A stretch of DNA of 64,000 nucleotides from Nelumbo lutea (GCA_022828595.1 JAKGHH010000005.1:27044193-27108192), one strand, 5' to 3'; shown: positions 42,855 through 53,159, counted from the stretch's first letter. Numbers and translations are program-made. Notes: generated by a model from the letters alone, not told the origin.

Positions 42855-44775
42855 TATCGAGAGATATAATGTATTTGGGATTTTGGAGGTTATAGGTGTA
42901 TATTTGTAATGCTAATAAATTTTGGGGATTTGTAGGTATTTATGGGAGAAAGAGGGGCTTGTGTGAAATTCTGGTATAATTTGGCCTTTTGCTTATTTAA
43001 GCCATTGGTTGTCTGGGATTAGGGTGGAGTGAGAGTGGATTTTTTTTGTGTCTGTAGAGAGGTCAGCCATGTATCTCTCTTGTTCTCATAGTGGATATTT
43101 TTCCCTCTCTTCCTGTGGATGTAGGCTACCGAGCCAAACCACGTTAAATCTTGATGTTTTCTCTATTTCCTCTTCTTATTTTCTTCTTGATTTGTTATTC
43201 TGTTTTATATTAGTTGACATGGTATTAGAGCAGGTTTAGTGTGGAAATTAGTTTGGTGAATTTTATTAGACTCCAAAAGGGGTGATATAGCTTCTCGTTG
43301 CTTTTTTAGGAAACCAGGAAAAAGTAACACCATATTTGGATTTTCTTTTGGTTCTCTCATACCTAATGGAATCTAGACTTCAGCTTTTAGAGCTCAGATC
43401 ATTTTTATATGAGAAAGAAGATCAAAGGATCATTTGGACAAGGAAATCTGATCTGGTTGGTATATTAGAGCATCTTCAAGTCCTTATTTTTAATGCTATT
43501 AAAGCTTTATTTAGATTTTTCTCTTTTGTTGGCTCTCCGATAGGATTACCTCTATGGAAGGATTTATATTTTCCCTTCTTGTATTGTGGGTTATGCTCCC
43601 TAGCATCTGAACTAGTTCATATCTTCAAGCAAATTCTGGTTTCTATGTTGCATATCAACTGTCTGATTTATTGTCTAAAAGGTTGGTTGTTGGTCATTTA
43701 GCCAAGTTTGGTGTTTTCTTTGGGAGCTCCAATTTTTTGAAGAAGTATTATAGAAGCTCTGCAACTTCTCTGATCTATTTATGATTATCAATACCAGCAT
43801 GAGATACTGGAGCTCAAGGTGACCATTTGGTGTTCGAGAAAACATCTTGATGGTGCAAATTTCTACAATGGTCTTCCATTGTTATGATCAGTTCTGATCT
43901 GATTCTGTTTGTGTCTTGGTTTGATATTTGGACTATTTCGGTGTGATGGATCTATTATCATTGGTCAATATCTGGTTTGTTTACCTCATACATGTTTTGC
44001 ATGGAAGATGTTTGACGAAATGTTTCAGCAATTATCCTATATTATGCACACCAGTTCTGATTTAAGGTTGAAGAAATCCTTGGAGTCTTGATCTCCTTCG
44101 GTGACATGGGATTTTGGTTCACTTTATATAGTTGGATTTCCAATTGGCCAACTCCGATTCCTCAATTTGGTTTATGGAGTTCATAGTTAGCTTTCCTTCT
44201 ATCAACTTTGAATCTTTGCTCTGGTTTATGAGTCCAACATAGTTGGCTTTCCACTAGCCAACTATGCTGTGGTAATTCTGTTGGTATTTCTAATGATCTT
44301 TAGACATGGTTGGTTCTTGAGTTCAAACATTGTTATTGGCCTTTTGATGGGTAAATTTGATCCTTTGGCCTGATATGTGTTGACTTTCCGTTGGCCAACT
44401 TCAATTTGGTGATTACTAGATCATGACTTGGCTCTACTCTGGCTTTCCAACACGAATTCATTCAACTTTCTAACATCCAACTTTGGTTTCTAAGTGGCCC
44501 CTTCAACATCTCAAGTTTCATGGTTGTTGCTTCAACAGTACACCTATTTTCATAAAGGTTGCTTCAACATCCTTCTTGCAAACTCAAGTTGGTTTCCCCA
44601 CCTTGAGTTTGAGGGAAGGTGTCGAGAGATATATTGTATTGGGGTTTTTGGAGGTTGTAGGTGTCTATTTGTGATGCAGATAAATTTTGGAGACTTGTAT
44701 GTATTTATGGGAGGAAGAGGGCCTGTGTGAAATTCTGGTATAATTTGGCCTTTTGCTTATTTAAGAAATTGGTTG
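42855..44775 (+). mobile_element. Non-autonomous LTR retrotransposon, no coding genes
   Basis: The 5' LTR at 42855-43219 begins TATCGAGAGATAT (the 3' copy has TGTCGAGAGATAT) and ends TAGTTGACA. Next is the primer site TGGTATTAGAGC (43220-43231). The 1.4-kb inside has no gag or pol match. The polypurine tract TGAGGGAAGG (44610-44619) precedes the 3' LTR at 44620, which is cut after about 155 bp. The inside holds four or five copies of an inverted motif like TTGGCTTTCCACTAGCCAA (44130-44450). Confidence 0.82.
44130..44450. repeat. Array of TTGG-CTTTCC-CCAA inverted motifs
   Basis: Versions of AGTTGGCTTTCCACTAGCCAACT lie near 44130, 44190, 44242, 44380 and 44430. The core TTGGC...GCCAA can form a short hairpin. 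The spacing is irregular (about 50-140 bp). Confidence 0.6.
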
Positions 44776-45394
44776 CCTCGCCTAATCACCAAGTAGTTTT
44801 CTATAGTATGTTATAAAAAACTTTTATATTCTTAATTTTTTGAGGTTATAATTATAAAATAGACATTTTTAAACCAAAAGATTCATTTTGTGTGTTTATA
44901 TACTAATTTCTTTTTATTATTTTCTTATTTGTTAAGGTTTAATCAACACAAACATTGCTAAATGCTGTATTGAACCCTCAAAGACTTCAAAACCTAAACC
45001 AATAAGTAAGGAAGAACATAAATGTTGTCCAATCAACACATTTTCTTCCTTTTCTTTACTAATTTTGTGTGTTTATATACTAATTTCTTCTTTCACTTTT
45101 TCTTTTCTTCTTTTCCCAAAACAGAAATAGGGGTTCAGCCCCTATATTTTTTAAATTTTCTTTACTTCTTTTTCTTCTCATGAATATGTTGGAATATGTT
45201 GATTTTCTATACTTTAACATGAAGTTTATACTTTTTTATGAAAAGTATGGATATTTATTAAGGAAATATGATTATGGAACCTAGGGAACTATCCTAGGAT
45301 ACCTGTTTTTACTTAAAAAAATCCATCGCCTGGGCGACTAGGCAACAAGGTGCCCCCCATCGCCTAGCCTCGCCTCGGCGCCTTGAAAACTATG
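44776..45394. mobile_element. hAT-3 second copy, left end deleted
   Basis: Collinear with 32390-33025 with high similarity, including AGGGGTTCAGCCCCT at 45125 and the right end CGCCTTGAAAACTATG at 45379-45394. The left terminal repeat and target duplication are missing: the truncated LTR joins directly to the hAT-3 inside at about 44771-44780. Confidence 0.88.
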
Positions 45395-46866
45395 GCCAGG
45401 TGATGTCTCTTCTTCTTCTTCTCCACCACCTCTTCCAATTCCCGTTGAGGACCCCATTCCACTTATTCTAATTGTGACTAAGTCTTCACTTCTAGTGCAA
45501 CCTCCTGTTGAACGGCCACCCATCTGCCAAGTGTATATGCATCGATGACATGTACCAGCTCCTCATCCAGCTTCTTCACCATCGACAGATCCGGCAGATG
45601 TTCCCACACCAGCCCCACCCCTTGTTTCTAACCTTGATCTTCCTATGCCTTGTGGATAAACGCAATTGCACACTTCATCCCATTTCCAATTATGTTTCTA
45701 CATCTCGCCTTTCTGTTTCCCATCGCCAGTTTGTTTCTCTATTGTCTTCTATTTCTATTCCTACGGATGTCCAGGAAGCCCTTGCCTCTACCATGCAATG
45801 CAAGAACTCTTAGCTTTGGCTCATAATCATACGTGGGATCTCACCACACTCCCCCCCCCCGGTAAGCATGGTGTAGGTTGTAAGTGGGTATACATTGTTA
45901 AGTATTTACCTGATGGTAGTGTAGAGCGATTAAAACTTGAAAGCTCGTCTGGTTGCCAAAGGATATTCCCAAACGTATGGCATTGACTACACCAAGACCT
46001 CTCTTGTTGCTAAAATTGGTTCAGTTCATGTTTTGATATCTCTAGCCGCTATGTATGATTGGCCTCTGTTTCAACTTGACATCAAGAATGCCTTTTTACA
46101 TGGTGATCTCCTTGAGGAGGTCTATATGGAGTAACCACTGGGGCTTGTTGCTCAGGGGAAGGATGGTAAGGTGTGTAGACTAACGAAGGCCATTATGAAC
46201 TTAAACAGTCCCCCGTGTGTGGTTTGGTAGATTCAGTGAAGTGATAAAGAAGTTTGGCAGGAAACAGTGTCAAGTTGATCACTCAGTATTCAGCTATGAT
46301 TCACATGCTATGAAGATTTTACTGGTGGTATATGAAGATGACATTGTTATTACCAATAGTGACAGATTGGGGATTGATAGGCTAAAGACCTTTCTACAAG
46401 AGCACTTCCAAACAAAGAACCTTGGTAAATTAAAATATTTCTTGGGGATAGAAGTAGCAAGGTCTAAGCAAGGTATTAATCTGTGTCTGAGGAAATATGT
46501 TCTTGATTTGTTGGAGACATGATTGTTAGGTGCCAAACCAGCTGAAACACCTATGGAACCAAATACCAAGTTGAGTAGTGATGTGGGTGAGCAGTTTGAA
46601 GATCTCGGAAGGCACAGAAGGTTGGTAGGCAAGTTAAACTACCTAACCATTACTCGCCACATATTTCATTTGCAGTTAGTGTGGTGAGCCAGTTTATGTA
46701 GAATCCTCGAGTTCCACATCGGAATGCAGTTCTAAGGATTGTATGGTATTTGAAGGGAGCTCTTGGTCGTGGCTTGTTATACAAGAGTGGAGGAAATTTT
46801 GAAATAGAGGGATACACCAATGCTGATTCCAAGCTGTTGGCAGATCTTCTGACCCATCTTATTTGA
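45395..46866 (+). pseudogene. Copia-6 fragment: linker, RT and connection
   Basis: A Pro/Ser linker (PPPLPIPVEDP), then [37 protein letters not shown] (frameshift near 45940), [19 protein letters not shown], the catalytic box as YEDD in place of YVDD (about 46330) and FLGIEVA are all RVT_2. It ends in the connection region (YTNADSKL, about 46812). No LTR, gag or integrase core adjoins. A poly-C tract of 10 lies at 45851-45860. Confidence 0.85.
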
Positions 46867-46899
46867 ATGTTCATGTCTTTTGACAGCCATTTGAAAGGC

Positions 46900-47560
46900 C
46901 TAAATTCATTTCAAAGCTGCCAAGTCACCCCCTAACCCTTCTTCAACTACCCCAATACTATCTTCAAATCACCTTCTTTTTCTTTTTCCAGCTAAAAAGT
47001 CTGCTCTTCCTGAATCACCTTGCTCAATTGGGCCTAAGAACAAGGCACATATAATACCACCCTCATCTCTAATCACCCCTCCAATTCCTGAGGGAGATAG
47101 ATTGTCCACACTACCACCATCAAAATTTAGTTTCATCCAACCACCCACTGGGGGTGACCAAACCTCTAAGGTTTTTTTTTTGTTTCCTAGAGGAAGAGCC
47201 AGCTATTTCCCCCTAGCTCCTGGAGAAATCCTCCACCTTGAAGTCTGAAAAGAATTTCAAGGTCTTTACCCAATGTACAACTCTAAGAGTTATGAGTTCT
47301 ATCACTGCCTCCTTTTTTTTATGATTTCTATCACTGCCTCCTTACTCCTCTCCTTTTCCCCAAAATTTCTTGTATCCCTTTCACATAAATATTCTCAACA
47401 ATTTCTAATCAAGTATCCGATCATATCCCTTCTTCTCCCCTCCCTTAGTCCCCTTACATTCCAGTCGAGTAACTTCATCTCCCTCCCCCTCCTCCCACTG
47501 ATCATTCCAACCATCTTATCATTCAACTGAACTAAAACCCAAGAAAGGCTACCCGATCCT
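46900..47560 (-). mobile_element. Internally deleted LINE: endonuclease start fused to C-terminus
   Basis: In minus sense the reading MKLLDWNVRGLREGRRRDM (about 47482-47425) is the start of the LINE APE endonuclease. After about 22 codons it runs into the end of zf-RVT (RNFGEKERSKEAVIE, about 47380-47335) and then RNase H (WMKLNFDGGSVDN, SGIGGVIRDEGG, about 47140-47040). The bulk of endonuclease and all of RT are missing, as in a non-autonomous internally deleted LINE. Confidence 0.72.
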
Positions 47561-47723
47561 AATCAGATAGTGTTGGGTCATTGCAGGTTTACCACCTAAT
47601 CCAATCCACTGGCATCCCTAAACTGAAGAGACTCTTATAACATAATAAGTAGTGAGACCAAATTACCCCTGACATCATGCCTCCTAACAATACACACATG
47701 TTTATGTATCTATGCATATTTTA

Positions 47724-47861
47724 GGGGGTGTTCAACAACATGGTTGGTTTTGTTTATGAAAACAAAAACAACTGTCACATCAGCAAAATTATATGTTTTT
47801 GCTGATGTTGCAGTCATTTTTGTTTTTAAAAACAAAACCAACCATGCTGTCAAACACCCCC
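47724..47861. mobile_element. 138-bp foldback MITE (Tourist-like)
   Basis: TTA flanks both ends (47721-47723, 47862-47864). The halves are near-complete inverted copies: GGGGGTGTTCAACAACATGG at the left, GGGGGTGTTTGACAGCATGG inverted at the right, continuing to ACATCAGCAAAA on both sides of the centre. The whole transcript would form one long hairpin. Confidence 0.92.
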
Positions 47862-47988
47862 TTAGTCTACATGCATGCGTACATAAAAAATAAATTATAT
47901 TACATTGAATTCCATAAGCTGTTCATAACCACCATTTTGATGAAATTTAAAGCTAAACAACATGGAGAGTATAGGGTTCTGCACTCAC

Positions 47989-48067
47989 CATAACAGCAAA
48001 GAGCTGAGTTCTAGCATTTTTACTTCCCACCCGTTTTTTAATAGCTTTTATAGCATCTTTAGCTTGC
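47989..48067 (-). CDS. TOL: TOL coding exon 2 (VHS domain)
   Basis: The acceptor TGAGCAG precedes 48067 and the donor GTGAGTGC follows 47989. The first base completes a Gly codon split with exon 1 (GG|G), where most family members have Arg. 26 codons follow: QAKDAIKAIKKRVGSKNART then QLFAVM. Confidence 0.94.
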
Positions 48068-48730
48068 CTGCTCATTCAAAAAAGATTTAAAAAAAAAAAA
48101 AAACTATGGTTAGAAAATAGTGGAAAAGGGAGGAATTGAATCATCTTATATTACTTTGCACAAGGAGTGACATATAAAGCATGTACCAGATGCATTTGCA
48201 AGATTTTAACTGAAAAAACTAATAGAGACAAATATTGCAAGGCAACAACCATTAATACTTCCCATTTTCCAACATGATAGAAAAAAGCAATTTACCACAA
48301 CCGAAACAGCTTCATTGAAGGTCAAATATGTAGATCTCAAAGAATTAGAAGAGAAAAATAACCTAAAAACAATGAAAAGCCATCATACTATAAATAAAAG
48401 AAAACCTACCTATAATATGACTAAGTATATTAAGTATTTACAGCCTTAGAGAATGTCACTCTCTAGCATTCATTTACCCATGCTGCCATGCATATTGTGG
48501 TCATTAAAATATTCAACTATACTCAAAAAATAATGAGAAAAGTTGGAGAGAATGTTGTCCAGAACAGGCCAATTGAAGTGGAAAGGTGCATCTGATGTGC
48601 TGTCTTTCTGGTGCATACTAGTTAGACTAAAAGAAAATTTCTATTAAGATGGATAAAGACCAACATTGCTTTATGGGATAGAGTGTAGGCAATCAAAATT
48701 CAAAAAACAACATATTCAAAAAAAAAAACA
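48068..48730. other. Intron sequence, no element seen
   Basis: AT-rich intron 1 sequence without recognisable coding or repeat structure, apart from short A runs. Confidence 0.5.
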
Positions 48731-49115
48731 GGAATGTAGCTAAGAAGAGGATGCTGAGATGGATTGACTAGAAACAAAAAAATTAGAAATAATTCAAACA
48801 AACATGTTAGAGATGACTTCAGAGTAGCTCTAACTAGTGATGAGATGAGAAGTTTACTGAGATGATTTTATCATGCTTATAGGCAACCAATGATTGTACC
48901 AGTGACAAGTGATTTAGTTCAAAACTTCAAATAAAAGGGTCTAAAAGAGAAAAGGTAAAACAAAAAGAAATATAGACTTAAGTGGTCAGAAATGATCTGA
49001 GTTTAATTTGACAGAAAGCATGACTCTTGATATAGCATAATGATGGAACAGGATTCATGTAGCTAGCCCCAAATGGTTTGGGTTAAGGCTAAGCTAAGTT
49101 AAGTTGAGACTCAAA
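48731..49115 (+). mobile_element. RTE-type LINE 3' end
   Basis: The plus-strand reading VAKKRMLRWI, then NKHVRDDFRVA (48740-48840) matches the RTE reverse transcriptase C-terminus. The 3' end (GGATTCATGTAGCTAGCCCC, TGGTTTGGGTTAAGGCTAAG, ending in AGTTAAGTTGAG) is the conserved tail of plant RTE elements. It is antisense to the TOL gene. Confidence 0.8.
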
Positions 49116-49204
49116 GTATCTAACTAAATAGAAATTGCCAGTAAACTTGAATAGGTAATAACACTAAATAATAATGCATAATCTTTATTGTGCGAGTAAT
49201 ATAC

Positions 49205-49305
49205 CCTTGATCATGTGCAACTAGTTCACAGATTTCAATATTTTTCATCCAATCCATTTCTGTCAGTTTCTCACTGGTTGCCAAGTTGACAAGCTCAGCT
49301 GCCAT
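49205..49305 (-). CDS. TOL: TOL coding exon 1 (start codon, VHS start)
   Basis: ATG at 49305 opens [20 protein letters not shown] and [13 protein letters not shown], then a split Gly codon and the donor GTATATT after 49205. The start is chosen because TOL proteins begin MAAELV or very similar. A leader of 64 bp (49306-49369) precedes it after the acceptor ATTATTACAG, inferred to be spliced to the exon at 51090. Confidence 0.95.
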
Positions 49306-49369
49306 AACTACTTGGTTCCAAATTGTTCACCAGGACATATAGCTCAGAATGTTAAACTTTTGGACATAT

Positions 49370-51089
49370 CTGTAATAATTGGAAAAGAATTAGAACTTAT
49401 CTGTATCAAATGCCAATACATTGCACCCGTCTGGTAGATCAATTGGCATGTGCAAAAAACATGATTGCAAGAAAACTGGGTTAGTTACTAGTGTAGGGAA
49501 GAAAACTATTTAAGGCAAGAAGCATAATGTGGCTAGAGAACCTTAACATTCCTTTAGACCTAGCAAGAAGCTTAACATAAATTGACCAATCAAAGGATAA
49601 CATTTTTGTTATCAGCATCATCAAAGGAGAACAATTAATACTTTAAAGATTATACTCAAATCCTAAAATAACTTGTACATCAATCAAGACAAGAAATTTG
49701 AGAACCCCATATATGCTACTTCACAGAAAATAAATATTGGAGATAAAAAGGGATTGAAGGGGAGTTAAAGGAACTAAGCACAACAAAAAAAAAAGTAAAA
49801 CCCCACAAAATATTGAATGTCATCTGCAAGAGCATGATTTAATTAAGCAATGAAATAATATAACCACTGAATCTCAGGAGGAAAGAATTAAAAATTTTGA
49901 TCTAATTAAATTGGGACCAATTTGCTTACTAGAAAGACAAAGTGCAATTTTGCTCGAAAACCAGCCAAGTAATGTTAACTAAAAAGTGCAGCTTGATTTG
50001 ATACAAATGCTTTCCATATTAAGCAGAAAAGGCTATTAAAGACTAAAGAGAACTTCCAACCACAATGCCCCATGAATCCATTCATGTGAAGATTGAGAAG
50101 AGTGCATAACTCAAAAAACATATAAATATGTGAGTACAAATTCTGAGAAACACATAACTCATGATTGTCATGGTTAGTTAACTAGGAAGTGCATAATTTT
50201 TTATCATGATTTCAGTAATGCATAATTGCAGGAGCAATGTTATTTTCTTATTAACAGGCAATAATCTTTCTTGGATGCGAATTACAGTAAGGATTATTTC
50301 ACAACATTAAAGCCAATGCTGGCCTCTGAACCCTTGTTAAAGTGCAACCAAAAATGCAATATACACTGCTAGAACACTTAATAAAAATATCCCCAAAATC
50401 TGATGCAAATAAAGCAGGTCCAGTATCAAAAGGGATCAATGGATGTGAGGAAACAGAAAGAATCCAATGCATTGTTCATGGACAGTTTGGACAGATTCAC
50501 AAATCACAGCCAACAGTAGTTTTTTATTACTACGCACCAGCAATGTTTTGAGATGACATCGATTTGAAAGACACTTGATTGTACTTCATTATTTGCTTCA
50601 TCAGCACAACAACCTCAAAATACAGTTGGCATAATATTTAGAAAAAGCTATTCTCGTACATTAGTTTAATCTACCAATTTCAGTTCAAATCACTTCACTA
50701 TCAAGTATCAACAAACACCGATAGATCATTCAATTACCTAATCTACCAGATTACCCAACTGGATAATCCAAAACCACGGATTAGGGAGATTCAACACATA
50801 AGTCAACTCAGCAAACATAAACCCCACTTCAATCACAAAATTTGCAAACGTTCACGTCAGAAACAATCTTCCACAGGCAAGTAACCACAACCCAGATCTA
50901 ATCGACCATTAAAAGAGACCGAACCCAATTACAAATTCCACAAACAAAACTAGTGATCCACAAAACTGGATCGCCAAATACAAAATTCAATCACAAGAAA
51001 ATTAGAAAACTCCGAAAATGCCTTTTTTCTCCGAGTTGAAGAGAATCAAAACAAAGACCAGGGTCACAAAATGATACAAATTGGCGTAC
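49370..51089. other. Predicted 5' UTR intron of TOL
   Basis: The donor GGGTACGCC (after 51090) and acceptor ATTATTACAG (before 49369), both in minus sense, bound a 1.7-kb AT-rich stretch in which I find no transposon. Confidence 0.6.
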
Positions 51090-51385
51090 CCGATTCAAGG
51101 AGTGTGGATTGAGAAACCCATAGACGCAAAAGAAATAAAAAGCAAGATAAAACGCAAAAAGCTCCAGAACTTCCAGAAGAGCAAATCAGCAACTTTCGGC
51201 GTCTACTCCACCCATGAAAGAATCCAAGCTAGGGTTTGCTTTTGAGCTCCTCCTCTCTTTCTGGTTTCTTCTTTATGAGTGTGTTCTGTTAATATTCCTC
51301 GTCCTTTTGCAGTGAAAGTGAAGGCACTGGCTTTCGTTCTGGGGTAGCGAGAAGTTAGATTTGCGTTTCCTTTTTTTTTTTTTTA
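51090..51385 (-). other. TOL 5' UTR exon with 9-codon uORF
   Basis: The minus-sense leader contains a telo-box AAACCCTA (51230-51237), CT-rich tracts and one upstream ATG at 51215, which opens a 9-codon uORF (MGGVDAESC) stopping at 51186. The exon ends at a good donor at 51090. The transcription start is inferred from the TATA box. Confidence 0.6.
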
Positions 51386-51414
51386 GTTTTCTTTTTCTCC
51401 AACTGATTTCTCTG

Positions 51415-51423
51415 CTTTATATA
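51415..51423 (-). promoter_or_regulatory. Probable TOL TATA box
   Basis: The minus-strand TATATAAAG lies about 30 bp upstream of the predicted transcript start and 190 bp before the uORF. Confidence 0.5.
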
Positions 51424-51989
51424 ATTGAGAAAAACAGTTCATATCAGTATGCGACACCGCCATGAGCACCCAGTCCCAGCGAAGTAAAAAGGTTGTAGAG
51501 AGAGAAAGAATTCTAGATAGGAAAAGACGAGAGAGAGTGAGAGAAATCACCCGACAGGGTGTTCAGGTCTCAAGCCCATATTCCATGCTCCGCTGGATGG
51601 ACGTTAATGGACGCACTCACTCCCGAGTCCGGATCTGCTATTTAGAGCGCTTCATGCACCAACCTCACAACTCGTCCCAGCCGCACATCGGGGACATCTC
51701 CTCTACTTCAGTAAAACGCGTTCCAACAGTTTACGAATTTGATTCGACACCACACATCTCTCACTATGAAATTGGGGCCCACCAAAAGTAGGACCCGCCA
51801 TGAGATGTGTGGTGTAAGATGATGTTGGAAGGGTGTTAGAACGTATTTTGTTGGCAGATGATCCAAACTTCCTTTACATGGCACTTGTCCGAGATGTACT
51901 CCCTAAAGAGAATTCCTCACACCCACATCCCATCGTGTATTTGGGAATTGTTGCTGCTGAATTTAGAGCCAAGGGTAGTATAGTAATTT
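51424..51989. other. Upstream region of TOL
   Basis: The 109-codon plus-strand frame 51462-51791 has no recognisable domain and overlaps a foldback (51747-51815), so I do not call it a gene. AG-rich sequence at 51480-51545 could be promoter-proximal. Confidence 0.45.
51747..51815. repeat. 69-bp foldback
   Basis: ACACCACACATCTC (51747-51760) is the exact inverse of GAGATGTGTGGTGT (51802-51815). The inner GGGGCCCACC and GGACCCGCC also partly pair. It lies 330 bp upstream of the predicted TATA box. Confidence 0.85.
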
Positions 51990-52985
51990 CTAAGGTTCGA
52001 AAGCTGTGAGTTCCACCTGCCAAGAGTGAAAAGACATCAAAGGCCCCAAGAGTGTTCCCAAGGGCAAAGATTATGATGATCAAGTTAGTCAAGGTTCAAA
52101 GTAAAGCCAAGTTCACAACAAGAGAGTAAGTGTACATTTAGCTGTGATGCCCCTTTTATAGTCAGAGTCACTTGGGGGAGGAATAATGAGCAACGAGTAA
52201 CCATCTCGTAGATTGCGGTCACATAGATGGGAGCCAAAGAGGCATCGGCTGATCACAATCCCTTCATTAGTGTGTCGGGAGTAAATGTGTCGAGAACGTG
52301 CACTTGCAATAAATGCTCCATAGTGGCTCGAAGTGGGAGTCACCTTGTTGCCCTTGGAGGAGTGTGGATTGATAGGGGTACCCTTAGACAATGCCACGTG
52401 TTGGGGTTCGGTGTGTCAGCCAAATATACCTATATCACTTGCCCCCCACTCTCAAAGCCAAGGCTAGGGCCGTTGGGTGAGTTGTGCTCAATGCTCAGCC
52501 TCGGTCGATGAGAGCAAATATATGTTCTAGTAGTACTTCAAGTGTTTGTTCATGGGCAAGAGCTTTGCTAGTGGCATTGTAATGTCTTTACGCGGTCTAA
52601 TGTTTGTGATCAGGACATATCCGTGTTTTTGTTACCAAGTTGTCATGACTTAAATGGGTGCTTGTTGTTGTTGTCAGATAGTCGTGACTGAGACCGACGA
52701 TGGCTTCTACTGTTAAGTAGTCGTGTCTAGGATGGGCACTGGCTTCTACTGCCATGGGGCCGTGATTGGGATAGGTGATGGCTTTTGCTATTAGATGGCC
52801 ATGTCCAGGATGGGCACTAGGTTCTACTATCATGGGGTCATGACAGGGGTGGACGATTAGATAGGCACACCAATTCAAGGTAGCCTGAGTCGAAGGCAAT
52901 GAGCGATCCGGCTTCAGGCTTCAATATAGTTTCATCTTTCAAGGTCAATGCCACATGGAGGTTGTCAGTGTGGATGGTTAAGGCG
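51990..52985 (+). repeat. Direct-repeat family copy 1 (LTR-like)
   Basis: Shares an ordered series of motifs with 57065-59475: TGATGATCAAGTTAGTCAAGG, a CCTTTTATAGTC...GTCACTTGG stretch, TGCGGTCACATAGATGGGAG, ACCTATATCACTTGCCCCC and GCCACATGGAGG. A 39-bp minisatellite lies inside it. Length and promoter-like content suggest an LTR of an unnamed element. Confidence 0.6.
52609..52842 (-). repeat. 39-bp minisatellite, in frame, six units
   Basis: On the minus strand, inside the open frame 52597-52899, six units of 13 residues follow each other, beginning HDPMIVEPSAHPG, HGHLIAKAITYPN, HGPMAVEASAHPR, HDYLTVEAIVGLS, HDYLTTTTSTHLS and HDNLVTKTRICPD. No codon is broken. I know of no protein family with this repeat. 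Confidence 0.85.
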
Positions 52986-53159
52986 GCGCAAATGTGTCGA
53001 GGTCTAGTATGACAACCAAATATACCTACATGAAGAAAATCTCCTTATGAATAAAAATACAAGTATGGGAGATGTTCCCAATGTGCAGCCAAGACATGCT
53101 AAGAGGTCAGTGTGACAAGCAAATCCAAACTCTAGCCAAGCCAAGACTGTACTTTGGGG

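Larger units (their letters stand above)
12408..51385 (-). other. TOL: TOM1-LIKE (TOL) VHS-GAT protein gene, 5' part of locus
   Basis: Six coding exons with canonical splice sites join in phase to 209 codons without a stop. Codons 1-131 form the VHS domain: start [14 protein letters not shown], then [52 protein letters not shown] and [19 protein letters not shown] linker containing VQFPQRPR follows, and from about codon 184 the GAT domain begins (IIQKASAALEVLREVLDA). Plant TOL proteins act as ESCRT-0 substitutes: they bind ubiquitinated membrane cargo at the plasma membrane and endosomes and pass it to ESCRT-I for vacuolar degradation. The rest of GAT and the C-terminus must lie left of position 1. 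Introns of 1.1, 5.8, 0.1, 10.5, 18.7 and over 12.4 kb hold almost all transposons of 1-49204. Which TOL paralogue it is, and whether it is expressed, cannot be told from here. Confidence 0.93.

Noticed and set aside
43336..43701. 121-codon frame in the non-coding LTR element as a gag gene
   Set aside because: No gag motif or zinc knuckle; composition is like the rest of the T-rich inside.
45851..45860. Poly-C tract in Copia-6 as a sequencing error
   Set aside because: It falls at a Pro-rich stretch (PPPGKHGVGCKWV) where CCCCCC codons are plausible; cannot be decided from the sequence.
51462..51791. 109-codon plus-strand open frame upstream of TOL
   Set aside because: No recognisable domain, it overlaps a foldback repeat, and it runs opposite to the TOL promoter; Arg/Glu/Lys-rich start looks like AG-rich promoter DNA read as codons.
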